Shown: in pieces, positions 44,603-52,862 of the stretch
How positions within the stretch are numbered: position 1 is the stretch's first letter
Layout: each line of letters opens with the position of its first letter
Origin: Curvibacter cyanobacteriorum
GTDB lineage: Bacteria > Pseudomonadota > Gammaproteobacteria > Burkholderiales > Burkholderiaceae_C
Direction of reading: 5' to 3'
NCBI RefSeq assembly: GCF_028649475.1
Contig: NZ_JAQSIP010000001.1
Coordinates: 248,001-312,000, forward strand
Length of the DNA: 64,000 nucleotides
Program-made: the position numbers and the translations under genes
Notes under the pieces: generated by a model
Databases searched by the model: none
Seen by the model: the letters and a program-made list of their open reading frames with translations, nothing else
Told to the model about the DNA's origin: nothing

Positions 44603-44962
44603 GGTGGGGCTTGCTTCTGGCGAGGTGTTGACGGCCTCTATTGTCGACAGGCTGCTACCGGCGAACCGGATCAGGCGGGTTGATTTTCATGCAGACCACC
44701 GGTGCCCCCGGTGGCTGCGCGGGGCCCTCGCCGGTGGGGGGGCGCCAGCAGGTCGGCCCAGGGCGTGCCCTCGGCCCGCCTCGGGGCTCGGCGCGCTGTG
44801 TTGCGAGAGGGACCACCTTGCGCGTCCCAGCCCGGGCGAGTTTGGATTTCACGCCCATGTCCCGCCCCTTTGTCACTGAACTTTCATCAACAGACCCAAC
44901 AATCTCTTTACGTTGTTTTAACAAATTGCCACGCTCTGGCAGTCATCAGGAAGTCCTAGAAC
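44603..44962. other. Intergenic region upstream of phoX
   Basis: No gene seen. The left 240 bases are GC-rich. From 44861 the sequence becomes AT-richer and holds the Pho box, a -10-like AACAAT at 44898-44903 and a TTTTAACAAATTG patch before the phoX start. Confidence 0.5.
44870..44887 (+). promoter_or_regulatory. Pho box (PhoB site) upstream of phoX
   Basis: TTGTCAC-TGAA-CTTTCAT matches the PhoB tandem repeat CTGTCAT-N4-CTGTCAT/C at 12 of 14 repeat positions. A -10-like AACAAT begins ten bases after it, the spacing expected at PhoB-activated promoters that lack a -35. The phoX start lies 75 bases downstream. Confidence 0.75.
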
Positions 44963-46936
44963 ATGTCCCACACCTCTTCGCGTCGTCACCTGCTCAAGAT
45001 GTTTGCCAGTGCGCCCATGCTGCCCCTGGCTGGGGCCAGCATGGCCTCCATGCTGACCGCCTGCGGTGGCGGCAGCGGCGGCACGTCGTCGATTGTTTCC
45101 ATGCTCAGCGCCAGCTTCACCGGCATGGCGGCCCCCAGCCTGGCCAACCCGGCCGACATGGCCACCACCAAGGTGGGCTCGACCCTCAAGGTCAGCCTGA
45201 CCAATGGTGAAGAGCGCGTCTACACCCTGGCCTACCAACCCTTCTTCCTGACCGGTACCCAAGTGCCGGACGGCAAGGGCGGCACAGTGCTGGCCGGTGC
45301 GTATTTCGACATCAACAACAAGGCCATCATCGACACCACGGTGGCGGGCAAAGAGCGCCAGTTCTTCTCCGATTCGCCGGATGGCATGTCGCTGCTCAAG
45401 CTCAGCGCCGCGTCGACCGTCTCGGGTGCCAAGGGCAATGTGGTCTACGCCGTGGTGCAGTTTGAATACACCACCTGGGCGCAAGACGGCGTGACCGACA
45501 TGTACGGCAAGCTGCCGTCGCCGATCGCCGTGCTGACCCTCGACCAGGACCCGGCCACCGGCAAGCTGACCCTGCTGAAGTACAGCAATGTGGACACCTC
45601 CAGCGTCAATGGCCTGTGGATCACCTGCGCCAGCAGCCTCTCGCCCTGGGACACCCACCTGTCGAGCGAAGAGTACGAGCCGGACGCCTTCACGATCGCC
45701 AGCAACACCATGTTCCAGGCCTACAGCAAGAACCTGTATGGTGACGCCACCAAGGCCAACCCCTACCACTACGGCCACATGCCCGAAGTGACGGTCAACC
45801 CCGACGGCACCGGCAGCATCAAGAAGCATTACTGCATGGGCCGCATCTCGCACGAGCTGATCCAGGTGATGCCGGACAACCGCACGGCGCTGATGGGCGA
45901 TGACGCCACCAACAGCGGCTTGTTCATGTTCGTGGCCGACCGCGAAAAAGACCTGTCCTCGGGCACGCTGTATGTGGCCAAGTACGGCACGGGCTGGTCG
46001 CTGGACCCCGCTGGCGCCGGCGCTGCCGTGAGCTGGATCAAGCTGGGCTCGGCCACCAGCGCCGAGATCCTGGCCTTGGCCAACACCGTCAAGCCCACCG
46101 ACATCTTTGACCGCGCCACCACCGATCCCAAGGACGCCACGTACACCCAGATCCGCATCGGCGGCAAGGTCGAGTGGGTGCGCCTGAAGGCCGGCATGGA
46201 CAAGGCCGCGGCTTTCCTGGAAACCCACCGCTACGCGGCCCTGAAGGGCGGTTCGATGGCTTTCACCAAGATGGAAGGCACGACCGTCAACATCAAGGAC
46301 AAGGTCGCCTACTCGGCCCTGCAAAACATGCAGAGCTCGATGGTGCGCAACAACGCCGCCTGGGACGGCGCCTTCAACATCACCATCGAAAAGGCCTTGA
46401 ACGCGGGTGGCATCCTGGCCCACACCCTGACGGGCAGCCAAAAGGACACCGCCGGTGGCGCCATCAACAGCGAATGGGTGCCGTCGGTGACCAAGACCCT
46501 GCTGGTCGGTGAGGACCTGGCCACGGCGGACGCCCTGGGCAACCTGGCCAACCCCGACAAGATCGGTGCCCCGGACAACATCAAGTTCTCCGAGAAGCTG
46601 CGCACCCTGTTCATCGGTGAAGACAGCTCCTACCACGTCAACAACTTCCTGTGGGCCTATAACGTCGACACCAAGGTGCTGAGCCGCCTCGCCTCGATGC
46701 CCTCGGGCGCTGAGTCGACCGGCCTGGGCGTGGTCGATGACCTCAACGGCTGGACCTACATCACGGCCAACTTCCAGCACCCGGGTGACTGGATCACCAA
46801 CGCCAGCGGCACCGGTCTGCACGACAAGGTCAAGACCACGCTGGACCCGCTGGTGCGCGCCAACTACAACAACCGCTTCAGCGCCGCGGTCGGCTACCTG
46901 ACCGCCGCTCCTTCGCAGATCAAGCTGAAGGGTTGA
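44963..46936 (+). CDS. phoX: PhoX-family alkaline phosphatase, Tat lipoprotein
   Basis: A 657-residue exported phosphatase (DUF839/PhoX family) that probably releases phosphate from organic phosphoesters using calcium and iron. The N-terminus has the twin-arginine motif SSRRHLLKMF followed by a hydrophobic stretch and the lipobox LTAC-GGG, so it should leave folded by the Tat route and be lipid-anchored. Family blocks include YEPDAFTIAS (after SSLSPWDTHLSSEE), GRISHELIQVMPDNRTALMGDDATNSGLFMF split across two strands, and LFIGEDSSYHVNN. The Pho box upstream fits phosphate-starvation control. Confidence 0.9.
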   Translation: MSHTSSRRHLLKMFASAPMLPLAGASMASMLTACGGGSGGTSSIVSMLSASFTGMAAPSLANPADMATTKVGSTLKVSLTNGEERVYTLAYQPFFLTGTQVPDGKGGTVLAGAYFDINNKAIIDTTVAGKERQFFSDSPDGMSLLKLSAASTVSGAKGNVVYAVVQFEYTTWAQDGVTDMYGKLPSPIAVLTLDQDPATGKLTLLKYSNVDTSSVNGLWITCASSLSPWDTHLSSEEYEPDAFTIASNTMFQAYSKNLYGDATKANPYHYGHMPEVTVNPDGTGSIKKHYCMGRISHELIQVMPDNRTALMGDDATNSGLFMFVADREKDLSSGTLYVAKYGTGWSLDPAGAGAAVSWIKLGSATSAEILALANTVKPTDIFDRATTDPKDATYTQIRIGGKVEWVRLKAGMDKAAAFLETHRYAALKGGSMAFTKMEGTTVNIKDKVAYSALQNMQSSMVRNNAAWDGAFNITIEKALNAGGILAHTLTGSQKDTAGGAINSEWVPSVTKTLLVGEDLATADALGNLANPDKIGAPDNIKFSEKLRTLFIGEDSSYHVNNFLWAYNVDTKVLSRLASMPSGAESTGLGVVDDLNGWTYITANFQHPGDWITNASGTGLHDKVKTTLDPLVRANYNNRFSAAVGYLTAAPSQIKLKG

Positions 46937-47019
46937 GTGAGGCGGGGCCGCGGGGCGGCCCCAGCCCTTGATCGGCACGGCACGGCCCAGGCGCGCGAGC
47001 GCTGAGGCGGCTGTTTCAG

Positions 47020-47053
47020 AGCCCGGACCTGGCAGCAGGGCCGGGCTTTTTTT
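47020..47053 (+). terminator. Rho-independent terminator after phoX
   Basis: AGCCCGG/CCGGGCT stem with a 14-nt loop and a run of seven T, 83 bases past the phoX stop. It isolates phoX from the following uptake operon. Confidence 0.85.
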
Positions 47054-47226
47054 CGACTGCAGGCGGCCCTTGGCTTCGCCGGGCACCCAGGCTGGCAGGG
47101 GGCACTGCGCAGCCGCTTGGCTGTGTGGGCCGGCCCGGTTGGCCGGCGTGCGTTGACCGGACTGGGTCAGCGCAGGGTATGGGGCGGGATCCGACGAACG
47201 CGCGTGTTGAGTGGATAATCTTCGGT

Positions 47227-47607
47227 ATGCACCGTCTGCGCAGCGCCCGCTTTTTGACCCGGCTTCTTCTGCTGTGGTTCGTTGGCGCCTTCGGGGTGGC
47301 GGTGTCCTCACCTTGGGTGGCGCCGCAGACCCTGCAGTTGGTCTGTGCGGCCAATGGTGCCTTGAAGCTCCTGCCCCTCGATGACCCGGGGGCGGTGGAC
47401 GGCGCCGAGCCCACCGCGCTGGCGGGGGCTGCGCACAGCCTGGATTGCCCGCTGTGCATCAGCCCGGGACTGCCCCCGGTGCCCGCGCCCTGGCTGCCGC
47501 GGTTGGCGTCGCCCCTGGCGTACCGGCTGCAGAGCATCCCGGCGGCCCGGATGGCCCTGCTCACCGCGGCCCCGCTGCCGCCCCGCGGCCCCCCCACCTT
47601 GGCCTGA
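47227..47607 (+). CDS. DUF2946 family protein
   Basis: A 126-residue exported protein: an N-terminal hydrophobic signal (FLTRLLLLWFVGAFGVAV), then VCAANGALKLLPLDD and the family mark HSLDCPLCISPG with a C-x-x-C pair that could bind metal. DUF2946 genes often sit just upstream of TonB-dependent receptors, as here, and are thought to assist copper or siderophore-metal uptake. The ATG at 47227 was chosen since it places the signal peptide at the N-terminus. The 210 bases to the receptor contain no confident gene. Confidence 0.85.
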   Translation: MHRLRSARFLTRLLLLWFVGAFGVAVSSPWVAPQTLQLVCAANGALKLLPLDDPGAVDGAEPTALAGAAHSLDCPLCISPGLPPVPAPWLPRLASPLAYRLQSIPAARMALLTAAPLPPRGPPTLA

Positions 47608-47817
47608 GCGACCACGGCCCTGGCGGTGTGCTGCCCGCAGGGCTGGGGCGCGTGTTGCTTCCTCCTCTTGTTCCTGGCTGCGCTGTGCTGTCGGCTGAGG
47701 CTCGCCCCCTGGCGGTGCCCGCCCTTGCTCGCTGCGCAGTCCCACACAACGCCCCTCGGCCTGGGCTGCGGGGCAGGGTGCGCCGCCCTGGCGGCGACCC
47801 GCACTGTTTTCTGAACC

Positions 47818-49905
47818 ATGATTCAACGCGTTTCTTTTTCTTGTTCGGTTTCTGTTCACCGCAGCCCACGGGGGCAACTGCGCCCTCTGGTCGGGGCGCT
47901 GCTGCTGGCCCTGCCGGGCCTGTCGGCCTGGGCCCAATCGGTGGCCGCCGGAGATTCCACGCTCACCCTGGGCACGGTCGAGGTTTCGGATCGGGCCCAA
48001 GGCCCCTTGCCGTCGCGCAATGTGCTGAGTTCGGTTGACGTCCTGGGCGGCCCCGAGGTGCAAGACCAGTCGGTCGACTTCAGCTGGGAGCTGATGCAGC
48101 GCGCGCCCGGCGTGCTGGTGACACCGTTTCGCCAGGGCACGGACGCGGGGCGTTTTTCGTTCCGCGGCTTCAATGGTGAGGGCCGCATCAACGCGGTCAA
48201 GCTGCTGATCGACGGCATTCCGTCGAACGACAACGCGGGCGGCATGCCCTTTCTGGACGCGGTGTTTCCGCTCGACATCGAGCGCATCGAGATCGTGCGG
48301 GGCACCAACGATCCGCGCTATGGCCTGCACAACATCGCCGGCAATGCCCAGGTGTTCACGCGCCAGGGCGGCAACGAGACCCAGCTCAACACCACGGTGG
48401 GCAGCTTTGGCACGCGCGAAGTGCAGCTGGCCAAGGGGATTGAGTCGGGGGGCTGGACGCAGAACTACCTGGTCGCCTCGCGCGAATCCGACGGTTACCG
48501 CGACCACGCCCAGGCGCGCAAGCTGGCCGTGGCCGGCAAATGGTTCTACACCACCGAGGACGGTGCGCAGCGCCTGGGCATGAGCCTGCGCCACTACGAG
48601 AACGACGCCCTGGAGGCGGGCTACCTCAGCGCGTCGGCGGCCGCCAGCGCGCCGCGCTCGTCGCCCAGCTACGCCGCGGCAGACCGCAGCACGCGCCACA
48701 CCAACCAGCTTGGTCTGTACTTTGATTCCGAGCTGGGGCGTCAGTTGTCCTCGAGCACACGGGCCTACCGCAACGAGTACAGCAACCAACGTTGGGTGCG
48801 CTTCACCCAGGCGGGCGTGCAGCAGGAGCGTGACTCGGAAGAGGCTCAGACCGGGATCATCAGCACCCTGACCTGGCGCCCCAGCGTGACCTGGGCCCGC
48901 GAGTTCGTGCTGGAAGGCGGGGTGGACTACCAGCGCCAGACCAATGTCAGCCAGCGTTACCGCACCGTGGAGCGGGTGCGCACCTCGCAGTTCCGCGACT
49001 GGGATTTCAGCCTCAACAGCACAGGCGCTTACGTGCAGGCCGTGGTGCGGCCCACCGACACCCTGAAGATCGTGCCCGCCCTGCGCGTGGACCAGTTCAG
49101 TGGTCAGTTCCGCGATCGCCTGGCGGGCACCACGCTACCGATCAACGCGTACGGCACCATCCCGCAGCCCAAGCTCAGTGTGGTGTATGCGCCCTGGCAG
49201 CAGGCCAGCGTGTACGCCAACCTGGGGCGCAGCTTCCAGATAGGCACGGGCATCGACAGCTACCGAGCCACCACCCAAAGCCGTGACCTGCAGGCTTCGC
49301 TCAACGACGGCTGGGAGCTGGGCTTGAAGTTCAGCCCCGCGCCCGGCATGGAAGGGCGGGTGGCTTATTGGGAACAGAAGGCCTCTGGTGAGGTGGCTCG
49401 CACCCTGGGGGTGGACGGTTTGCCCGATCCGGGCGGGCTGGGCAACATCGGCCGCACCCAGCGACGCGGCTACGACCTGCAGGCCCAATGGCGGCCGGAC
49501 AGCCGTGGCTCGGTTTGGGCCAATTACGCGCACCAGGAAGCCCGCATCACCGCGCCCGACCCCAGTGCCCCGACGACCCTGGGCAAGGAGGTCGAGAACG
49601 TCCCGCACTACCTGGCCTCGGTGGGGGCTGACTACCAGCTGAGTCCAGACTGGAAGTTGTCCGCCTGGGGCACGGCGCAAGGCAGCTACTACGTGGAGCG
49701 CACCAACACCCTGGGCAAGTACGGGGGCAACGTGCTGCTCAACCTCAGCGCGCGCTGGCAGATCCAGCGTGGCCTGAACCTGCAGCTGCAGGTGCGCAAC
49801 CTGGCCAACCGCCGCTACGACTACGTCTGGTACGACAGCGGCTCCTGGGGCTTTGCGCCGGGCGATGGTCGGGCCTTCTACGCCACCTTGGCCTGGACCT
49901 ACTGA
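47818..49905 (+). CDS. TonB-dependent outer-membrane receptor
   Basis: A 695-residue ligand-gated porin for a metal chelate. It has a signal peptide ending near SAWA, a TonB-box-like LGTVEVSD, a plug domain (QRAPGVLVTPFRQGTDAGRF, INAVKLLIDGIPSND, IERIEIVRGTNDPRYG) and a 22-strand barrel ending in the C-terminal aromatic YATLAWTY. The likely ligand is a ferric siderophore or copper/cobalt complex; nothing in the sequence fixes it. Its stop shares one base with the start of the PepSY gene, so the two are translationally coupled. Confidence 0.93.
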   Translation: MIQRVSFSCSVSVHRSPRGQLRPLVGALLLALPGLSAWAQSVAAGDSTLTLGTVEVSDRAQGPLPSRNVLSSVDVLGGPEVQDQSVDFSWELMQRAPGVLVTPFRQGTDAGRFSFRGFNGEGRINAVKLLIDGIPSNDNAGGMPFLDAVFPLDIERIEIVRGTNDPRYGLHNIAGNAQVFTRQGGNETQLNTTVGSFGTREVQLAKGIESGGWTQNYLVASRESDGYRDHAQARKLAVAGKWFYTTEDGAQRLGMSLRHYENDALEAGYLSASAAASAPRSSPSYAAADRSTRHTNQLGLYFDSELGRQLSSSTRAYRNEYSNQRWVRFTQAGVQQERDSEEAQTGIISTLTWRPSVTWAREFVLEGGVDYQRQTNVSQRYRTVERVRTSQFRDWDFSLNSTGAYVQAVVRPTDTLKIVPALRVDQFSGQFRDRLAGTTLPINAYGTIPQPKLSVVYAPWQQASVYANLGRSFQIGTGIDSYRATTQSRDLQASLNDGWELGLKFSPAPGMEGRVAYWEQKASGEVARTLGVDGLPDPGGLGNIGRTQRRGYDLQAQWRPDSRGSVWANYAHQEARITAPDPSAPTTLGKEVENVPHYLASVGADYQLSPDWKLSAWGTAQGSYYVERTNTLGKYGGNVLLNLSARWQIQRGLNLQLQVRNLANRRYDYVWYDSGSWGFAPGDGRAFYATLAWTY

Positions 49906-51308
49906 TGGCGGCGGCCGCACCTTCAGCGCCCGGGGGCGCCGACAGCCCCGCGCCGACCCGGCAAGGCGATCTCTACCGGGTCGTGTGGCGCTGGCATTTC
50001 TATGCGGGCCTGTTGGCGCTGCCCTGGGTGCTCTGGCTGGCGCTGACGGGTGGCCTGTACCTGTTCCATCAGGCGCTCGACGACCGTTTTCACGCCGACC
50101 TGATGCGGGTGCCTGGCACCACGGCCCCGCACGACGGCGCGGCGTCGGCGGGACCGGCAGACTGGGTGCGGGCCGCCCAGCAGGCCCACCCCGGCACGTT
50201 GCTGGGCGTGACCGGGCCCACCGCGCCAGGCCAGTCGGCCCGGGTGGAGCTGAAGACCGCAGACGGCGCCAAACGGTGGGTCTACCTGGACCCCCGCGAC
50301 GCCCGTGTGCTGGGGGCTCTGCCCGAGCGCAGCACCCTGGGCTGGACCTTGCGGCGCCTGCACAGCCTCAAGTTGGTCGGCCCGTGGGCGCGTGCGCTGA
50401 TCGAGATCACCGCGGGCTGGACGGTGTTGCTGGTGTTGACGGGGCTGTACCTGTGGTGGCCGCGTGGCCGCCGACAGGGCGTGTGGTCGGTGCGCGGGCG
50501 GCCCGGACAGCGGGTGTTCTGGCGTGACCTGCATGCGCTCACCGGCCTGGGGGTGGGTGGGGTGCTGTTGTTGCTGGCGCTCACCGGCCTGCCGTGGTCG
50601 GTGTTCTTGGGAGCCCAGATCAACCAGTGGGCCAACAGCAGCCACTGGGGTTATCCCAGCGGCCTGCGCGTGAACCTGCCCCTGTCGACCGAACGCCTGG
50701 CCGATGTGACCGAGGCCAGTTGGAGCACCTCGCTGGCGCAGTTGCCTCAGTCGGCGCCTGCGCCCGGGGTGGAGCGCCTGCTGCCGCCGCTGACACTGGA
50801 CCAGCTCTGGCCCCGGGTGGAAGTCCTGGGCCTGGCGCCGGGCTGGCACCTCAGCGCCCCGCGCGGCCCCAGCGGGGTCTGGACCGCGTCGGTCTACCCC
50901 GCCGACCTGGCGCAGCAGCGCGTGGTCCACCTGGATGCCTACGACGGCCGGGTCCTGATCGACATGCGTTGGTCGGACTACGGCGCCGCGGCGCGGGCGC
51001 TGGAGTGGGGCATCAACGTGCACCTGGGGCAAGAGTTCGGCGCGGTGAACCGCTGGGGTCTGGCCGCGGTGTGCGCCCTGACCGTGTTGCTGTGTCTGGC
51101 GGCCCTGCCCATGTGGTGGTGGCGCCGGCCACGCGGCCAATTGGGCGTGCCGCCCCGGCCCCGGACCCCGGGCGCCACGCTGGGCCTGGCGGGGCTGATG
51201 CTGCTGGGCGGCGTGCTGATGCCGTTGACGGGCTTGTCGGTGCTGCTGATGATGGGGCTGGATGGGCTGTGGCTGCGCCGCGAACGCGCCCAAGCCTCGG
51301 GGGCCTGA
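49905..51308 (+). CDS. PepSY-associated TM (iron-regulated membrane) protein
   Basis: A 467-residue inner-membrane protein with four TM segments: the N-terminal WRWHFYAGLLALPWVLWLALTG-type helix, VLLVLTGLYLWWPRG, RDLHALTGLGVGGVLLLLALTGLPW, and the C-terminal pair near 1050-1250 of the gene. PepSY-like periplasmic regions lie between them. His residues in WHFYAG and LHALTG fit b-heme binding by the ferric-reductase-like subset. It is co-translated with the TonB receptor and probably reduces or releases metal from the imported chelate. Confidence 0.88.
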   Translation: MAAAAPSAPGGADSPAPTRQGDLYRVVWRWHFYAGLLALPWVLWLALTGGLYLFHQALDDRFHADLMRVPGTTAPHDGAASAGPADWVRAAQQAHPGTLLGVTGPTAPGQSARVELKTADGAKRWVYLDPRDARVLGALPERSTLGWTLRRLHSLKLVGPWARALIEITAGWTVLLVLTGLYLWWPRGRRQGVWSVRGRPGQRVFWRDLHALTGLGVGGVLLLLALTGLPWSVFLGAQINQWANSSHWGYPSGLRVNLPLSTERLADVTEASWSTSLAQLPQSAPAPGVERLLPPLTLDQLWPRVEVLGLAPGWHLSAPRGPSGVWTASVYPADLAQQRVVHLDAYDGRVLIDMRWSDYGAAARALEWGINVHLGQEFGAVNRWGLAAVCALTVLLCLAALPMWWWRRPRGQLGVPPRPRTPGATLGLAGLMLLGGVLMPLTGLSVLLMMGLDGLWLRRERAQASGA

Positions 51309-51444
51309 CGCGCTGACGGTGGCGCCGTCGCGTGGCGGCGGCGGGCCTGGGTGACTGCACGGTCCGGGGCAGGGCGCACGGCCCGGGTCATCCGTGTGAG
51401 AATTCCGACGCCAAACCGCCCCCGTTGCCTGCCCTGGAGCCCAG

Positions 51445-52752
51445 ATGCCCCCTCAGCCTCCCGCACCGCTGTCCCAGCTCCCCGTCCTGATCAAGGGCCT
51501 GCTCCTGGCCTGTCTGGCCGGGGCCTTGGCGGGTTCGGCCTCGGCCTTGTTCCTCTGGGGCCTGGACCAAGTCACGGGCCTGCGGGAGTCGCACCGGTGG
51601 CTGGTCTTCAGCCTGCCGGTGCTGGGCTTTGTCACGGCCTGGGTGTACCTGCGCTGGGGGCAGTCGGTCGAGCCCGGCATCAACCTGCTGATCGACGAGG
51701 TGCAGCAGGAGGCTCAGCGCCCGGTGCCCCTGCGCATGGCGCCGCTGGTGCTGCTCAGCACCTGGGCCTCGCACCTTGGGGGCGCGTCGGTGGGGCGCGA
51801 GGGCACCGCCGTTCAGATGGGCGGTGCGCTGGCCGACCAACTGAGCCAACGCCTGCGTCTGGACCCGCGCGAGCGCCGCCTCTTGTTGCTGGCAGGCATC
51901 AGCGCGGGCTTTGCCTCGGTGTTTGGCACCCCGCTGGCGGGCGCGGTGTTCGCGCTCGAGTTGCTGGTGCTGGGGCGTTTGCGCCACGACGCCTTGCTGG
52001 TCTGCACCGTGGCAGCCCTGGTGGGCGACCAGGTGTGCACGGCCTGGGGCGCGCACCACACGCATTACACACTGGGCCCCGTGGCGCCCCTGGGCGTGGG
52101 GTCGGTGCTGGCGGTGGTGCTGGCCGCGGTGCTGTTTGGCCTGGTGGCGCGCGGCTTTGCCCAGGGCACCCAGTGGCTGGGAGCCCGCTTCAAGCAATGG
52201 GTGCCTGATGCGCCGTGGCGCACCGCGCTGGGGGGCGCCGTGCTGGCGGTCTTGTTCTGGTGGGGTGGGGCCTGGCGCTACGCGGGCTTGGGCATCCCGG
52301 TGCTGGTCGAGGCCTTTCAGCAGCCGCTGTCCCCCTGGGACTTTGTCGGCAAGATGGGCTTCACCGTGTTTTCTCTGGCCGCCGGCTTCAAGGGGGGCGA
52401 GGTGACGCCGCTGTTCTACATCGGTGCCACCTTGGGCAACGCCTTGGCACCGTGGCTGCACATGCCCATGGGCATGATGGCGGCCCTGGGCTTTGTCGCC
52501 GTGTTCGCCGGCGCTGCCAACACCCCGCTGGCCTGCACGCTGATGGCGATGGAGGTGTTTGGGGTGGAAATCGGCATGTATGCCTTGCTGGCGTGCTCGA
52601 TCAGCTTTCGGGTCTCGGGCTGGAGTGGCATCTACCGGTCGCAGCGGGTCGATCCCACGCCCTTGGGACAAGACCCATCGGGCTGGACGCTGGGGCAGCT
52701 CAGCGCCCGCCCGCCCAGCCCGCCCGCGCCCCCCGACCGGGACGCCCGCTGA
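51445..52752 (+). CDS. CLC-type anion transporter, GREGT variant
   Basis: A 435-residue polytopic protein of the CLC family, with LLSTWASHLGGASVGREGTAVQMGG containing the gating Glu119, SAGFASVFGTPLAGAVFALE, and AGFKGGEVTPLFYIGATLGN toward the C-terminus. The selectivity segment GSGIP of chloride CLCs is absent: the equivalent region reads EPGINLLIDEV. GREGT plus this change recalls the clade that includes fluoride/proton antiporters (CLC-F), but no fluoride riboswitch was seen upstream. Monocistronic, with a Pro-rich C-terminal tail. No CBS domains. Confidence 0.88.
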   Translation: MPPQPPAPLSQLPVLIKGLLLACLAGALAGSASALFLWGLDQVTGLRESHRWLVFSLPVLGFVTAWVYLRWGQSVEPGINLLIDEVQQEAQRPVPLRMAPLVLLSTWASHLGGASVGREGTAVQMGGALADQLSQRLRLDPRERRLLLLAGISAGFASVFGTPLAGAVFALELLVLGRLRHDALLVCTVAALVGDQVCTAWGAHHTHYTLGPVAPLGVGSVLAVVLAAVLFGLVARGFAQGTQWLGARFKQWVPDAPWRTALGGAVLAVLFWWGGAWRYAGLGIPVLVEAFQQPLSPWDFVGKMGFTVFSLAAGFKGGEVTPLFYIGATLGNALAPWLHMPMGMMAALGFVAVFAGAANTPLACTLMAMEVFGVEIGMYALLACSISFRVSGWSGIYRSQRVDPTPLGQDPSGWTLGQLSARPPSPPAPPDRDAR

Positions 52753-52862
52753 GGCCAGGCCGGCGAGGCGGCCCACCGTGGTGAAATCCGCCACAGGCGG
52801 CGCACTGAATCGCCGGCTTCCCGTTTTCAGAGGCCCCGGCGTACATTACAGTACGTAACACC

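Noticed and set aside
44918-47311. A 797-codon open frame antisense to phoX
   Set aside because: phoX is supported by Tat signal, lipobox, family blocks and Pho box; the antisense frame has no recognisable domain and spans intergenic sequence.
47608-47817. Cobalamin riboswitch upstream of the TonB receptor
   Set aside because: Only GACCCGCACTG near the end is faintly reminiscent; the conserved core elements of the riboswitch were not found.
51309-51444. Fluoride riboswitch ahead of the CLC gene
   Set aside because: The conserved GGnGATG and pseudoknot segments are not present in the 136-base leader.
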